Shown: piece after piece, positions 18,548 through 30,134 of the stretch | How the letters are laid out: the number at the start of each line of letters is the position of its first letter | Position numbering within the stretch: the stretch's first letter is position 1 | Assembly: GCF_001500065.1 (NCBI RefSeq) | Contig: NZ_LQIN01000001.1 | Location: 124,001 to 188,000 of the forward strand | Length of the DNA: 64,000 nucleotides | Direction of reading: 5' to 3' | Origin: Mycobacterium sp. IS-3022 | GTDB lineage: Bacteria > Actinomycetota > Actinomycetes > Mycobacteriales > Mycobacteriaceae | The notes under the pieces: model-generated | Seen by the model: the letters and a program-made list of their open reading frames with translations, nothing else | What the model was told of the DNA's origin: nothing | Databases searched by the model: none | Translations under genes and position numbers: made by a program

Positions 18548-19807
18548 GTGTCGGTGACCCTGGTGAGTGCGGTCGATCCATTTCCCACCGACGCTGGAAA
18601 GAAGGTGGTGCTGGCCGGATTTCTCGAGTACTTCCGGGATCGGCTGGGTCCACAGGACGTGCACTACCTACTTGTCGGCGGCCAGCCTCAGTCGGAGTTC
18701 CCGGTCACGTTGCACCCGCTGCCCAGACCGAGTCGGAAAGCGGCGTTGACGGCGGTAGCCCGCCGGGTACCGACCGGTCGGGCGACTCTGCAGGAGTCCT
18801 TGCTGTATTCGCCGGAAGTGCAACGCGCGGTACAGATGACGCTGGAGCGGATCGGCCCGGATCTGGAGATCTACGACACCATTCGGATGGCGCAGTACGC
18901 CGACGAGGCCCACGCCGACCGGCAGCTGTGTTATCTCGATGACCTGTTCTCCGAGCGGTATACGGCCATGCTCGACGCGGCGGATCGCTATCCGGACGTG
19001 ACGATCCGGCCGCTGGGCAACTTCGCCGAACATGTGCCCCGCCGGTTGCGGCCACTGGCCGACAGCAAGCTTCCGCAACGGGCGCTGCTACGCATGGAGG
19101 CCACCCTGGCCCGCCGCAGCGAAGACCGCGCGGCTTTGCGGTTCCGCCGGAACCTGTTGGTGAACGACGGGGAGGCCGCCCGGTTGGCGGCCCGGGTCGC
19201 GAATCGTGGATCAGCCGACGTGATTGCGGTGCCGCCGTTGGTCAAACCGCCGCAGTACCGCCAGCGCCAGTACGGTGGAGCACCTGACTTCGTCTTCCTC
19301 GGGCTGTTGTCGTTGCCGCACAACGAAGATGGCGTGCGGTCGTTCCTGACTGACGTGTGGCCGACGGTGCTGACCCGGATGCCGAGGGCTCGGTTGCGCA
19401 TCATCGGGCGGGACTGCAGCCCGGAACTGGCCGAGGTGGCGGAACGGTTCGGCGGTTCGGTGACGCGGGAGGGCTATGTCGACGATCTCACCGAGGTGCT
19501 GTCTTCGGCGGCCGGCCTGATCAACCACCTGCGATTCGGCTCGGGGATCAAGCTGAAAGTGATCGAAGCACTTGGGCGGGGGCTACCAGTGATCTCGACG
19601 AGCGTGGGTGCCGACGGGTTCGCCACCGGGCGCGAGCACGGAGTGCTGGTTGCTGACCACGCCACACAGTTCGCCGAAGCCATGGCCGAATTGACCGATC
19701 CAGGACGTAACCGCGAGATGTCCGACAGTGCCCGTGGACAATTCGAAACCACCTATGCGCGGGACGCCGTATTCGCTTGCTACGACAAGGCTTTCGCGCT
19801 TCGCTGA
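18548..19807 (+). CDS. Glycosyltransferase (GT4-like)
   Basis: 419 aa, GTG start (18548; GTG 18554 also possible). The N-terminus VTLVSAVDPFPTDAGKKVVL is the glycine-loop entry of GT-B enzymes. The donor domain contains PDFVFLGLLSLPHNEDGV, RLRIIGRDC, VTREGYVDDLTEVL and LGRGLPVISTSVGADGF, characteristic of Glyco_trans_1_4. It is divergent from wzx and the only glycosyltransferase of the locus on the plus strand. It converges on efeO 10 nt beyond its stop. Acceptor and sugar are unknown. Confidence 0.87.
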   Translation: MSVTLVSAVDPFPTDAGKKVVLAGFLEYFRDRLGPQDVHYLLVGGQPQSEFPVTLHPLPRPSRKAALTAVARRVPTGRATLQESLLYSPEVQRAVQMTLERIGPDLEIYDTIRMAQYADEAHADRQLCYLDDLFSERYTAMLDAADRYPDVTIRPLGNFAEHVPRRLRPLADSKLPQRALLRMEATLARRSEDRAALRFRRNLLVNDGEAARLAARVANRGSADVIAVPPLVKPPQYRQRQYGGAPDFVFLGLLSLPHNEDGVRSFLTDVWPTVLTRMPRARLRIIGRDCSPELAEVAERFGGSVTREGYVDDLTEVLSSAAGLINHLRFGSGIKLKVIEALGRGLPVISTSVGADGFATGREHGVLVADHATQFAEAMAELTDPGRNREMSDSARGQFETTYARDAVFACYDKAFALR

Positions 19808-19817
19808 TCGTCGAAGC

Positions 19818-20987
19818 TCATTGCTGGGATATGACACCCTGCACCTTGTTGACTTCGGCGACCAACGCGTCGATGGCAGGTGAAAGTTCATGCCGCTCAG
19901 GTTCGGTTACCTTGTCGTAAGGCACGAAGCCGGCGTTCCACTGGTGCTTGTCCAGCAGCCCCTGGACATTCGCGAAGGCCGAGTCGACCTGCGCACCGAG
20001 CTCGTGATCGCGCTCATCGATGATCGGCCGGACTGAGCCGACTGCAACACGAGCACCGTCGAGGTTGGCCTGGATGTCCCAGAGATCGGTGTGGCTGAAG
20101 ACGTCTTCCTCGCCGGCGATCGTGTTCTCGGCGATCCTGTCCAGCAGACGTTGCGCTCCGCCGGTGATCTCGGTGGCGTCGATCGTCCATTTCGGGTCCT
20201 TGACCAGGGCGTCGAATTCCTTGACGTCGGCCACCAGCTGGTCGGCGACCGCGCCGGTGTCCGGCTGCAGATTGCTCACCCACAGATCCTTTTCCAAGCG
20301 GTGGAACCCGGTCCACCGCTCGCCTGGGCGCACATCGGCCTCGCGCAGGTCGATTCGCCGGTCCAGATCGTTCGGGAACGAAGTGGCGATCTGTTCGACG
20401 CGCCCGTAGTAGGTGCGCGCCTGGGAATACAGCGCCTGGGCGCCTTGCCAGTCACCCTTCTTCGTGGCGCCGGCGAACGCCTCGGTGACGATCACCAGAT
20501 TGGTGGTCTGACCCGTGACGTACGCCTTATAGCCGGCAATGGCTTCCTCGAACTTGTCCTGGACGTCCGCCGGAAGGGCGTTGCCGGTGACGGTGAAGTC
20601 ACCGCGGATGCCGTCGCCGACCATGCCGGGCTTGCAGGCGGTGTAGTACCTACCCGGCTCCGGCAGCTGCACGACCAGTTTGCGCTGCAGGCCGGGCGAG
20701 ATGTTCCCCGCCGTGCCCATGACCCGGTCACCGGCACCGTAGACGTAGAACTCGGTGACCATGGTGCCGTGGTTGGTGATGACGAATGTCGTCGTGCCGG
20801 TGTCTGCGGACGCCATCGACAGCTGGCAAGACTCATCGCCGGCCGCCACGGTGATCTCATTGCTGTCGGGCTTGCCGTCGGGGACCGTCGGCTTGGGCGC
20901 ACACCCGGAGACCAGCATTCCGGTGAGGCCGACCACCAGGACGGCGGCGGCCAACCCCGCTTTTGCGTTGTGCAAAGCGCAAGCCAT
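19818..20987 (-). CDS. efeO: EfeO-type iron-uptake lipoprotein (cupredoxin plus imelysin/M75 domain)
   Basis: 389 aa from ATG 20987, chosen because GGAAAGG lies 8 nt upstream and a lipoprotein signal follows (AVLVVGLTGMLVSGC, lipobox Cys29). After the Cys comes a cupredoxin-like domain (ITVAAGDESCQLSM ... PEPGRYYTACKPGMVGDGIRG), then the M75 imelysin-like domain with the HxxE iron motif in GFHRLEKDLW. EfeO normally works with the permease EfeU and the DyP peroxidase EfeB; neither is within the window. An orphan EfeO among EPS genes could bind metal at the cell surface or matrix (inference). Confidence 0.88.
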   Translation of the reverse strand: MACALHNAKAGLAAAVLVVGLTGMLVSGCAPKPTVPDGKPDSNEITVAAGDESCQLSMASADTGTTTFVITNHGTMVTEFYVYGAGDRVMGTAGNISPGLQRKLVVQLPEPGRYYTACKPGMVGDGIRGDFTVTGNALPADVQDKFEEAIAGYKAYVTGQTTNLVIVTEAFAGATKKGDWQGAQALYSQARTYYGRVEQIATSFPNDLDRRIDLREADVRPGERWTGFHRLEKDLWVSNLQPDTGAVADQLVADVKEFDALVKDPKWTIDATEITGGAQRLLDRIAENTIAGEEDVFSHTDLWDIQANLDGARVAVGSVRPIIDERDHELGAQVDSAFANVQGLLDKHQWNAGFVPYDKVTEPERHELSPAIDALVAEVNKVQGVISQQ

Positions 20988-21209
20988 GTCGCGGACCTTT
21001 CCGAGCAGTGCAGCCGCCACCACCAGATAACCAAGCCGACGGCGAAATTGCAGCATTGAGTTCTTCTCTTGATAGGCGGATTTCCCGCCGAGAAGTGCGA
21101 GAAACGAGTGCTGGACAGCCAATTGCCCGTCAGTCGGCGGTGCCCGCCGGTATTATCCGATCCCTGTTGGGATTACGAAGGCTGGACATCCGAAAGCAGG
21201 TCGAACAGC

Positions 21210-23186
21210 GTGCACCGGCTGAGCCGCAGCATCCTGGCGCGTGTGCTGTCGTCGGCGATGTTGGTGCTCTTGCCGGTAGCGGCCGCCGGATCGCTCACGG
21301 CCCCCGCGCATGCGCAGCCGCAGCCGCCGCCACCGGACCAGCCGAGCCTGACGTTGCCCTGGCAGGAACTCGGATTGAACTCCGAGATCTACCTCGATCC
21401 CGATCACCCGTCGAGCTTCACCATGCCGGTCCCACGCGGGCTGACCGCTGTGCGGTTGGTCGGCACCATTGACGCGCCGCTGAACATCGATGCCGGCACG
21501 CTCGTGATCACGGGCAACGGCAACCTCCTCGCGGCGATCGAACTGCCCCCCGGCGCGACCGGCAGACCCGCAACGCCGCTCGATGTCGACCTTTCGGCCG
21601 CAGGCGGGGGTGGTTCGTCGGTCGACTTGTCATTCGCCATTCGGCCACGCTTCGATCCCCAATACTGCGGGCCGCGGCGGCAATTGGTGCTGAACAACCT
21701 TTCCACGGTCTTCACCGGGATCGAGGTCGCTCCGACGACGATCGCGAACTTCTTCCCGGCGGTCCTCCAGCGCGCCACGATCTTCACGCCGACCGATGCC
21801 GACGCCGATGAACAACAAGCGGTGTTGTTGCTGGTATCCACCCTGGCGCGGCTCTACCAGAACCAGCCGATGGTCATCAGCGTCGTCAACCAACCCCGTG
21901 GCGCGACGCCGCCGCCGGCGGGTCAGCTGGCGCGCACGATCCTCGTCGAGAGAGGCGGTACCGCGGGGCTGAAGGTCGAAAACCGCGAAACCCCAGAGGT
22001 ATTCCTTCGTGTCTCCGGCAGCGGCGGCGAGCTGTCGACCCAGGTGTCGCTGCTTGTCAATCAGCTCCAGGCGCTGGCGCAGGTAGACACGGTCCGGGTG
22101 GACCAAGCCGGGTCGTCAGCCCCGGCGCCGAGCGGCGACACCATGACGTTCCGCCAGTTGAACATTGAGGGGCAAACCGACGTCATTTGGACCAGCAGCC
22201 TGTCGGTCGGCGTCGACCGTGCCTCGCTCGGGGCAGAGCGCGTCGACGGCGTGCAGGTGCATCTGCTTGCCGATTACACACCCGTGGCCAGAGACGACGC
22301 GGCATCTGTGGTGATCCGGTCCGGCGGGGTGGTTGTCTATCGAGCGGCGCTCGACAACACCGGTCTGCTGGACGCGACGTTCGATTTGGACAGCGAGAAG
22401 ATCGGACAATTCGTCGACCTCGATATGGCCCTCACCTACACCCCGCGCGAAACCTGCGGGGCACTGATCGCGCCCCTCACCTTTCAAGTCGATCCGCAGT
22501 CCACCCTGAAGGTGCACCGCGGTGGTCCCCCGCTCAATGGTTTCGGCGCCGCACCATCGGAGTTCAGCCCCAGTTTCATGGTCGCGATGGACGGGACCGG
22601 CCCCGATCAGCTGGCCTACGTCGCCCGGCTGGTCGCGTCGATGGCGCGTTCTTCCAGCAAACCGCTGTCACCACAAGTTGTGGATCTCGACACAGCCGCC
22701 GAGGCCAGCACGGGGGCGCTGATCGTGGCCAACACCGAGGCGCTGAAGCAGACCTCTCTCGACCCCCCTATCAGTGCCGACGGCACGATGGTAGAGGTCG
22801 GGCTGCCCACCGTGCTTCGTGCGGACATGGGGGGTGGTCTGGGGTCGATCCAGGCGTTCGCCGATCAGCCTCGGAATCGGTCCGTCATCCTCGTCACGAC
22901 GACCGGCGCCTGGACACTGGTCGACCCGCTGTTCAGTTACCTCGACGGCTTGAACGACGACTTGTCTGCGCTCACGGGAGATGTGCTCTTCGCCGGTCCG
23001 GCGGGTGAGCCGACGAACCTCGCCATCCGAGCCGCCGGCAATGCTTCCGATACCGCTCAATCACCGCAGTCGCTGAGCCGGTCGATCGTGATCGGCGCCG
23101 GAGTGGCTGTGGTAGCGCTCATCGCGATGACCGCGGCGGTGCTGTGGACGAGAAGGCGTCGCACCACCAGAGGTTCGGCCGGCTAG
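21210..23186 (+). CDS. Exported, membrane-anchored BcsB-like protein
   Basis: 658 aa from GTG 21210, which begins a clean signal peptide (ILARVLSSAMLVLLPVAAAG, then APAHAQ). The large exported part has paired beta-rich repeats (FTMPVPRGLTAVRLVGTIDA; VIWTSSLSVGVDRASLGAER) and alpha/beta segments resembling the cellulose-synthase regulatory subunit BcsB. It ends in one helix (VIGAGVAVVALIAMTAAVLW) plus an RTRRRR-like basic tail. No BcsA-type synthase is nearby, so a role guiding or holding a different polymer is more likely. Its TAG stop shares CTAG with the opposing galU stop. Confidence 0.6.
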   Translation: MHRLSRSILARVLSSAMLVLLPVAAAGSLTAPAHAQPQPPPPDQPSLTLPWQELGLNSEIYLDPDHPSSFTMPVPRGLTAVRLVGTIDAPLNIDAGTLVITGNGNLLAAIELPPGATGRPATPLDVDLSAAGGGGSSVDLSFAIRPRFDPQYCGPRRQLVLNNLSTVFTGIEVAPTTIANFFPAVLQRATIFTPTDADADEQQAVLLLVSTLARLYQNQPMVISVVNQPRGATPPPAGQLARTILVERGGTAGLKVENRETPEVFLRVSGSGGELSTQVSLLVNQLQALAQVDTVRVDQAGSSAPAPSGDTMTFRQLNIEGQTDVIWTSSLSVGVDRASLGAERVDGVQVHLLADYTPVARDDAASVVIRSGGVVVYRAALDNTGLLDATFDLDSEKIGQFVDLDMALTYTPRETCGALIAPLTFQVDPQSTLKVHRGGPPLNGFGAAPSEFSPSFMVAMDGTGPDQLAYVARLVASMARSSSKPLSPQVVDLDTAAEASTGALIVANTEALKQTSLDPPISADGTMVEVGLPTVLRADMGGGLGSIQAFADQPRNRSVILVTTTGAWTLVDPLFSYLDGLNDDLSALTGDVLFAGPAGEPTNLAIRAAGNASDTAQSPQSLSRSIVIGAGVAVVALIAMTAAVLWTRRRRTTRGSAG

Positions 23187-24139
23187 GCGGGAGTCTCGCG
23201 CGACGGACCGTCGATCTCGATTGCCAGTGTGTGCAGCAGCGGGCCTTCGAGCTGGGCTGCCAGATTCCGTAACACCGGGCCGTATTCCGGATGGGCCAGG
23301 GCGAACGCGAACTGCGCGACCAGATAGTCGGAGGGATTGCCGGTGTCACACCAGTGGCCCTGGATCACCTGACCGTAGACGGCATGGTCCTTGGCGTAGG
23401 TGTTGATCGCGTCGGTCAGGTAGATCTCACCCGTGTGGGTCTGCTCATACCAGCGTTTCGTCTGCTCACGCAGCTCGTCGACGACGGCGGGTGTGATGAC
23501 ATAGCCGCCGATGGCGGCGTACTCCGACGGAGCCTCGTGTGGTTGTGGTTTCTCGACGATTCCGGTGACCCGCAACAGCCCGCCGTCGAGATCCTCCTTG
23601 ACGATCGGCACGCCGTACCGGCGAGAGTTCTCGGGCGCCATCGGCATCAGCGCCAGAACTGGGGACGCGGTCTGCTCGTAGGCCTTGATCAGTTGCTGGG
23701 CACGGGGCACCTCGGCGACGAAGACGTCGTCCGGCCAGAGCACCAGGACCGGCTCGTCACCGAACGAGCGTGACGCGTTGAGCACCGGGGTGCCGTTGCC
23801 GTACGGACCGTACTGGTAGAGGTACGTGATATGGCCATGCTGGGACAATTTGCCGACCTCGTCGACCGCGTCGGCATACGCGTCCTTGCCGGCTGCGCGC
23901 AGTTGGTCGACCAGCGCCGGATTGGGGCGAAAGTGCTCCTGTATCAGGGTCTTTCCGCCCGACACCACGATCGTTATGTCGGTGATGCCGGAATTGATCA
24001 GCTCGCGAACGGTGTGTTCGATGACAGGCTTGTCGCCGACGGGCAGCATCTCCTTGGGGATCGCCTTGGTCATCGGCAACAGGCGTGAGCCGATGCCGGC
24101 CGCGGGGATGACCGCTTTGCGGATGGTCTGTCGCGCCAT
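23183..24139 (-). CDS. galU: UTP--glucose-1-phosphate uridylyltransferase
   Basis: 318 aa. The nucleotidyltransferase signature AAGIGSRLLPMTKAIPKEML is complete, with the uridine site in VLVLWPDDVF and GIVEKP/GDTGNPSDY-type motifs (WCDTGNPSDYLVAQ). It makes UDP-glucose from UTP and Glc-1-P, the donor for EPS and other glycans. It closes the EPS locus and meets the BcsB-like gene tail to tail, the two stops overlapping in CTAG (23183-23186). M. tuberculosis has a galU elsewhere, so this may be a second, locus-dedicated copy. Confidence 0.95.
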   Translation of the reverse strand: MARQTIRKAVIPAAGIGSRLLPMTKAIPKEMLPVGDKPVIEHTVRELINSGITDITIVVSGGKTLIQEHFRPNPALVDQLRAAGKDAYADAVDEVGKLSQHGHITYLYQYGPYGNGTPVLNASRSFGDEPVLVLWPDDVFVAEVPRAQQLIKAYEQTASPVLALMPMAPENSRRYGVPIVKEDLDGGLLRVTGIVEKPQPHEAPSEYAAIGGYVITPAVVDELREQTKRWYEQTHTGEIYLTDAINTYAKDHAVYGQVIQGHWCDTGNPSDYLVAQFAFALAHPEYGPVLRNLAAQLEGPLLHTLAIEIDGPSRETPA

Positions 24140-24527
24140 ACGTGCCTCTTTCCGTCAGGCTTGGCGGCTCGGGCCGGCTCGGATCGGGTGATCGACCAAC
24201 GTGGTTGATTCACCGAATATCCGCCGCAACTTCCGCGCATATCCTATTCGCCGCAAGGCGATAGTTTTGTGCGCAATTCGAACCGGACACAGAATGGTGA
24301 GGTCGCCGACATTTCGCGGTGGCTTCGCGCGCAATGGCACTCGAGGCGAATGGCGTAATCGCTGTCGAACGCGCTCTGCTCCAGCGGCCGCTCGCGATGA
24401 CCCCGTCGAGGCCCAACGGACCGCTCGGACCCTCGAGCACGTTCGCCGGACTACCGGCGGAAAAAATCACGCGCACCTCTCCCTTATCCTTGTTGGGACT
24501 CAATCCCGGCTTGTTGAGAGGTAGACA
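24140..24527. other. Gene-free interval between galU and ask
   Basis: 388 nt between divergent galU and ask. It must hold both promoters. Just before ask are a duplicated CTTGTTG (near 24489 and 24509), a small GGGA/TCCC dyad between the copies and a ribosome site (GAGAGG) 6 nt before GTG 24528. No L-box-like lysine riboswitch fold or leader peptide rich in Lys or Thr was recognised. Confidence 0.5.
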
Positions 24528-26833
<2,306 letters not shown>

Positions 26834-26834
26834 T

Positions 26835-27977
26835 TTGCGCCGAAACCGACGTTTTGGTGGGAAAGTGCGAGTAATTTCCGCCATTTCGTCGATCTCGGCG
26901 TTGGGCCTCGTCGCGGCGCCGTCGGCCGTCGCCCAGCCCGCGCCGATTCCCGACCCGGTGCTACCGCCGCTGGCGCCGGGTCAGGTGATCCGGATCGGCC
27001 CGACGGCCGGAACCGGCACGCCGACACGTGATTACGGGGTCGGTGCCACCGATCTGTGCGAGTTCATGGAGTTTCCCAGCGGCATCCTGCAAGTGTGCGG
27101 TGACAGCTTCGCCGGCCAAGGTGTCGGCTACGGTGGCTGGTTCTCGCCGATCGCGCTGCACGTCGAGACGGATTCGATCGACGACCCGTCCGGCGTGCGC
27201 TATGACGGCGTGACAGGCACCGACCGACCGCTGCTCGCCGACCCGACGCCCGCGGGCATGTCGCAGTTGCCTGCGGGCGTGGTCCAGATCAACCGTGAGA
27301 ACTACATGATGGTCACGACGGTGCGTGAACTGGAGCCTGAGTCGTCGCGGTTGGTGAAATCCGATCCGGCGCAAGGGAGTTGGCCGACAGTGAACGGATC
27401 GGAGCGAGCGGCTTCATACGCGAGGGGCCAGCAGTCGCAGATCAGCGGCTACTACGATCCGATCCCTCGTCCCGATTCGCCCACCGGATGGGTCTACATC
27501 GTGGCCGACAACTTCGACCGCAGTGCGCCACTGGTGCTGTATCGCGTTGCACCCGAGGCGTTCGAGGACCGGTCCAGCTGGCAGGGCTGGTCGGCTGGCT
27601 CGGGTTGGGGGAATACGCCGACGGCCCTGTGGCCGGACGCAGTGGGCGAGATGAGTATCCGGCAGATCGACGGCAAGACCGTGCTGTCGTATTTCAACGC
27701 CACCACCGGCAACATGGAGATGCGCGTGGCCGACGATCCAACCGGGCTCGGCACCGCGCCGGTGACGACCGTCGTCGTCGCGACCGAGTGGCCGGATCCG
27801 GTGGACCATCTGGGACCGCCGGAGAACAACCGGCTGGCTCAACCGTATGGCGGGTACATCTCGCCCGGCTCGACGCTCGACGAGGTGCGGGTGTTCGTCA
27901 GCCAGTGGAACACCGGTCCGCGCGGTGGGTCGCCGTACCGGGTGATCCAGTTCGCGGTCAACCCGTTCAAGCCGTAG
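26835..27977 (+). CDS. Secreted protein, DUF4185-like (Rv3707c type)
   Basis: About 380 aa. TTG 26835 gives a basic n-region (RRNRRFGGKVR), a hydrophobic core and an AVA-QP cleavage site; GAGG ends 5 nt before it. GTG 26865 is the alternative. The mature part has repeated Trp/Gly-rich blades (GGWFSPIALHVETD, VVQINRENYMMVTTVREL, GWVYIVADNFDRSAPLVLYR, PYGGYISPGSTLDEVRVFVS), as in beta-propeller-like DUF4185 proteins. It starts 1 nt after asd and is the counterpart of the asd-Rv3707c pair in M. tuberculosis, as I recall. No enzymatic activity is known to me. Confidence 0.78.
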   Translation: MRRNRRFGGKVRVISAISSISALGLVAAPSAVAQPAPIPDPVLPPLAPGQVIRIGPTAGTGTPTRDYGVGATDLCEFMEFPSGILQVCGDSFAGQGVGYGGWFSPIALHVETDSIDDPSGVRYDGVTGTDRPLLADPTPAGMSQLPAGVVQINRENYMMVTTVRELEPESSRLVKSDPAQGSWPTVNGSERAASYARGQQSQISGYYDPIPRPDSPTGWVYIVADNFDRSAPLVLYRVAPEAFEDRSSWQGWSAGSGWGNTPTALWPDAVGEMSIRQIDGKTVLSYFNATTGNMEMRVADDPTGLGTAPVTTVVVATEWPDPVDHLGPPENNRLAQPYGGYISPGSTLDEVRVFVSQWNTGPRGGSPYRVIQFAVNPFKP

Positions 27978-28067
27978 CCGAAACCGGCCTCGACGGTCGC
28001 CGCATTCACAGCTTGCGCACAGGTGCCGCATGACCGGCACATCAGAAGTGCCCGCAAGATGGCAGCC

Positions 28068-28481
28068 ATGAGTCAAACACCTAGCGAACCTGGGACTGAA
28101 CCCGTCGTCACCGCATCACCGCACGATCCCGTCGCGCCGGCCGCGCGTGAGGAACCGCGCCGCTCCCGCCTCGGCGCCGTCGCCGCTTGGGTCGGCATCG
28201 TCGCCGGCGTGGTCTTCGTCGTCGCGGTGATCTTCTTCTCCGGATTCATCATCGGCGCGCACTCCGGTGGCCACCACGGTGGCGGCCGACCCGGTGGCCA
28301 CGACCGTGATTTCGCGATCTTCCACCGTGGCCCACCGCCGGGATTCCCGATGGGTCCGCGTGGCGATTTCCAGGGCCCGCGGTTCGGCGGCCCGGAAGGA
28401 GCGGAAGGCCCACGATTCCAACCGCCTCAGCAACCGCAGTCGCCCGAGGCGCCGACCACGACCGCGCCGGCGCGACCGTAA
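28068..28481 (+). CDS. Single-pass membrane protein with Gly/Pro-rich extracellular tail (Rv3706c type)
   Basis: 137 aa: a hydrophilic N-terminus, one TM helix (AVAAWVGIVAGVVFVVAVIFF) and a low-complexity tail rich in Gly, His, Pro and Phe (HSGGHHGGGRPGGHDRDFA; RGPPPGFPMGPRGDF). The N-terminus is probably cytosolic and the His-rich tail outside, where metal binding is conceivable. ATG 28059 and 28023 are alternative starts. It sits where Rv3706c lies in M. tuberculosis. Function unknown. Confidence 0.65.
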   Translation: MSQTPSEPGTEPVVTASPHDPVAPAAREEPRRSRLGAVAAWVGIVAGVVFVVAVIFFSGFIIGAHSGGHHGGGRPGGHDRDFAIFHRGPPPGFPMGPRGDFQGPRFGGPEGAEGPRFQPPQQPQSPEAPTTTAPARP

Positions 28482-28625
28482 CCACTTCCGCCTCGAGAGC
28501 CCGGTATCCCGCCGGGCCCTCGAGCGTCGGCTCACTTTGAGGTTTGGAATCGATCCACTCTGGGGGACTCCACCCTGAGCGAGGCGGCTCAGCCCGATGC
28601 CGCTCGACTCGAGGAGTGACACCTG

Positions 28626-30087
28626 ATGCCCGATAAGTACACGACCAACGACGCAGGCAATCCGGCACCGAGCGTCGAGCACTCACTCACGGTGGGCCCC
28701 GACGGCCCCATCCTTCTGCACGACCACTACCTGATCGAGCAGATGGCCAACTTCAACCGGGAGCGGATCCCCGAGCGTCAACCGCATGCCAAAGGCGGCG
28801 GGGCATTCGGTCACTTCGAGGTCACCCAAGACGTCAGCAAGTACACCAAGGCTGCGGTATTCCAGCCCGGCACCAAAACCGACACCCTGATCCGGTTCTC
28901 CACCGTCGCCGGCGAGCGCGGCAGCCCCGACACGTGGCGCGACCCCCGCGGATTCGCACTGAAGTTCTACACCACCGATGGCATCTTCGACATGGTCGGC
29001 AACAACACCCCGGTGTTCTTCGTCCGCGACCCGATGAAGTTCCAGAACTTCATCCCGTTCACAGAAGCGCATGCAGGCCACCAACCTGCGCGATCACCAC
29101 ATGCAGTGGGACTTCTGGACGCTCTCACCGGAGTCCGCTCACCAGGTCACCTGGTTGATGGGTGACCGCGGCATCCCCAAGACGTGGCGCCACATGAACG
29201 GCTACTCCAGCCACACCTACAGCTGGCTGAACGATGCCGGCGAGCTGTTCTGGGTGAAGTACCACTTCAAGACGGACCAGGGCATCGAGTTCCTCACCCA
29301 GGAGGAGGGCGATCGGCTGGCCGGCGAGGACGGCGATTACCACCAGCGTGATCTCTACGAGTCGATCGAGGGTGGCGACCACCCGAGTTGGACGCTGCAC
29401 GTGCAGATCATGCCGTTCGAGGATGCCAAGACCTACCGGTTCAACCCCTTCGACCTGACCAAGGTGTGGCCGCACGGCGACTACCCACTGCACGAGGTCG
29501 GCCGGCTCACGTTGGACCGCAATGTGACCGACTACCACACCGAAATGGAGCAGGCCGCGTTCGAACCGAACAACATCGTGCCCGGAACCGGCCTGAGCCC
29601 GGACAAGATGCTGCTGGCCCGCGGCTTCTCCTATGCCGATGCGCACCGCCACCGGCTGGGCGTCAACTACAAGCAGATACCGGTCAACGAGCCCACGGTC
29701 GAGGTCCGCGCGTACTCCAAAGACGGCCCGATGCGCATCCGAAACGTCACCGATCCGATCTATACGCCGAACTCGATGGGCGGCCCGGAAGCCGACCCGA
29801 AGCGGGCGGCCGAGGTGCACTGGGCTTCGGACGGCGACATGGTGCGCAACGCGTACACGCTGAGACCGGACGACGACGACTGGGGCCAGGCTGGCACGCT
29901 GGTCCGCGAGGTGCTCGATGACGATGCACGAGACCGTTTGGCACACAACGTGATCGGTCACGTAACCAAGGGCGTGCGCGAGCCGGTGTTGTCGCGAGTG
30001 TTCGAGTACTGGAAGAACGTCGACCCGGATCTCGGCAAGAAGATCGAGGAGGGAGTTCGAGCCAAGCTCGACGGCAACGGGCGGTGA
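28626..30087 (+). pseudogene. katA: Heme catalase (KatA type) interrupted by a 1-bp frameshift
   Basis: Two frames together encode a full ~486-aa clade-3-like monofunctional catalase. The N-terminal part has the distal His ([16 protein letters not shown]) and Asn ([10 protein letters not shown]). The C-terminal part resumes at [16 protein letters not shown] and has the proximal heme Tyr (GFSYADAHRHRLG). At 29054-29056 three C's occur where two would keep the frame (expected ...[13 protein letters not shown]). With the extra C the first frame ends at 29165. This is either a real inactivating +1 mutation or a sequencing error. An intact Mn-catalase at 57.6 kb could compensate. Confidence 0.85.
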
Positions 30088-30134
30088 CGAAGGGGCGTCT
30101 TGCCGTCTCGGAGTGGGCTGGCATGATCGAGGCC

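Noticed and set aside
4742..24139. EPS locus as a recent mobile island
   Set aside because: No integrase, IS, att repeat or composition break at the edges; base composition is like the flanks.
24140..24527. Lysine riboswitch or leader peptide ahead of ask
   Set aside because: No conserved L-box elements or Lys/Thr codon run could be recognised; only short dyads and a ribosome site.
28541..28567. SigF promoter ahead of katA
   Set aside because: GGTTT is present but the -10 candidate (GGGGGA) differs from GGGTAT at too many positions.
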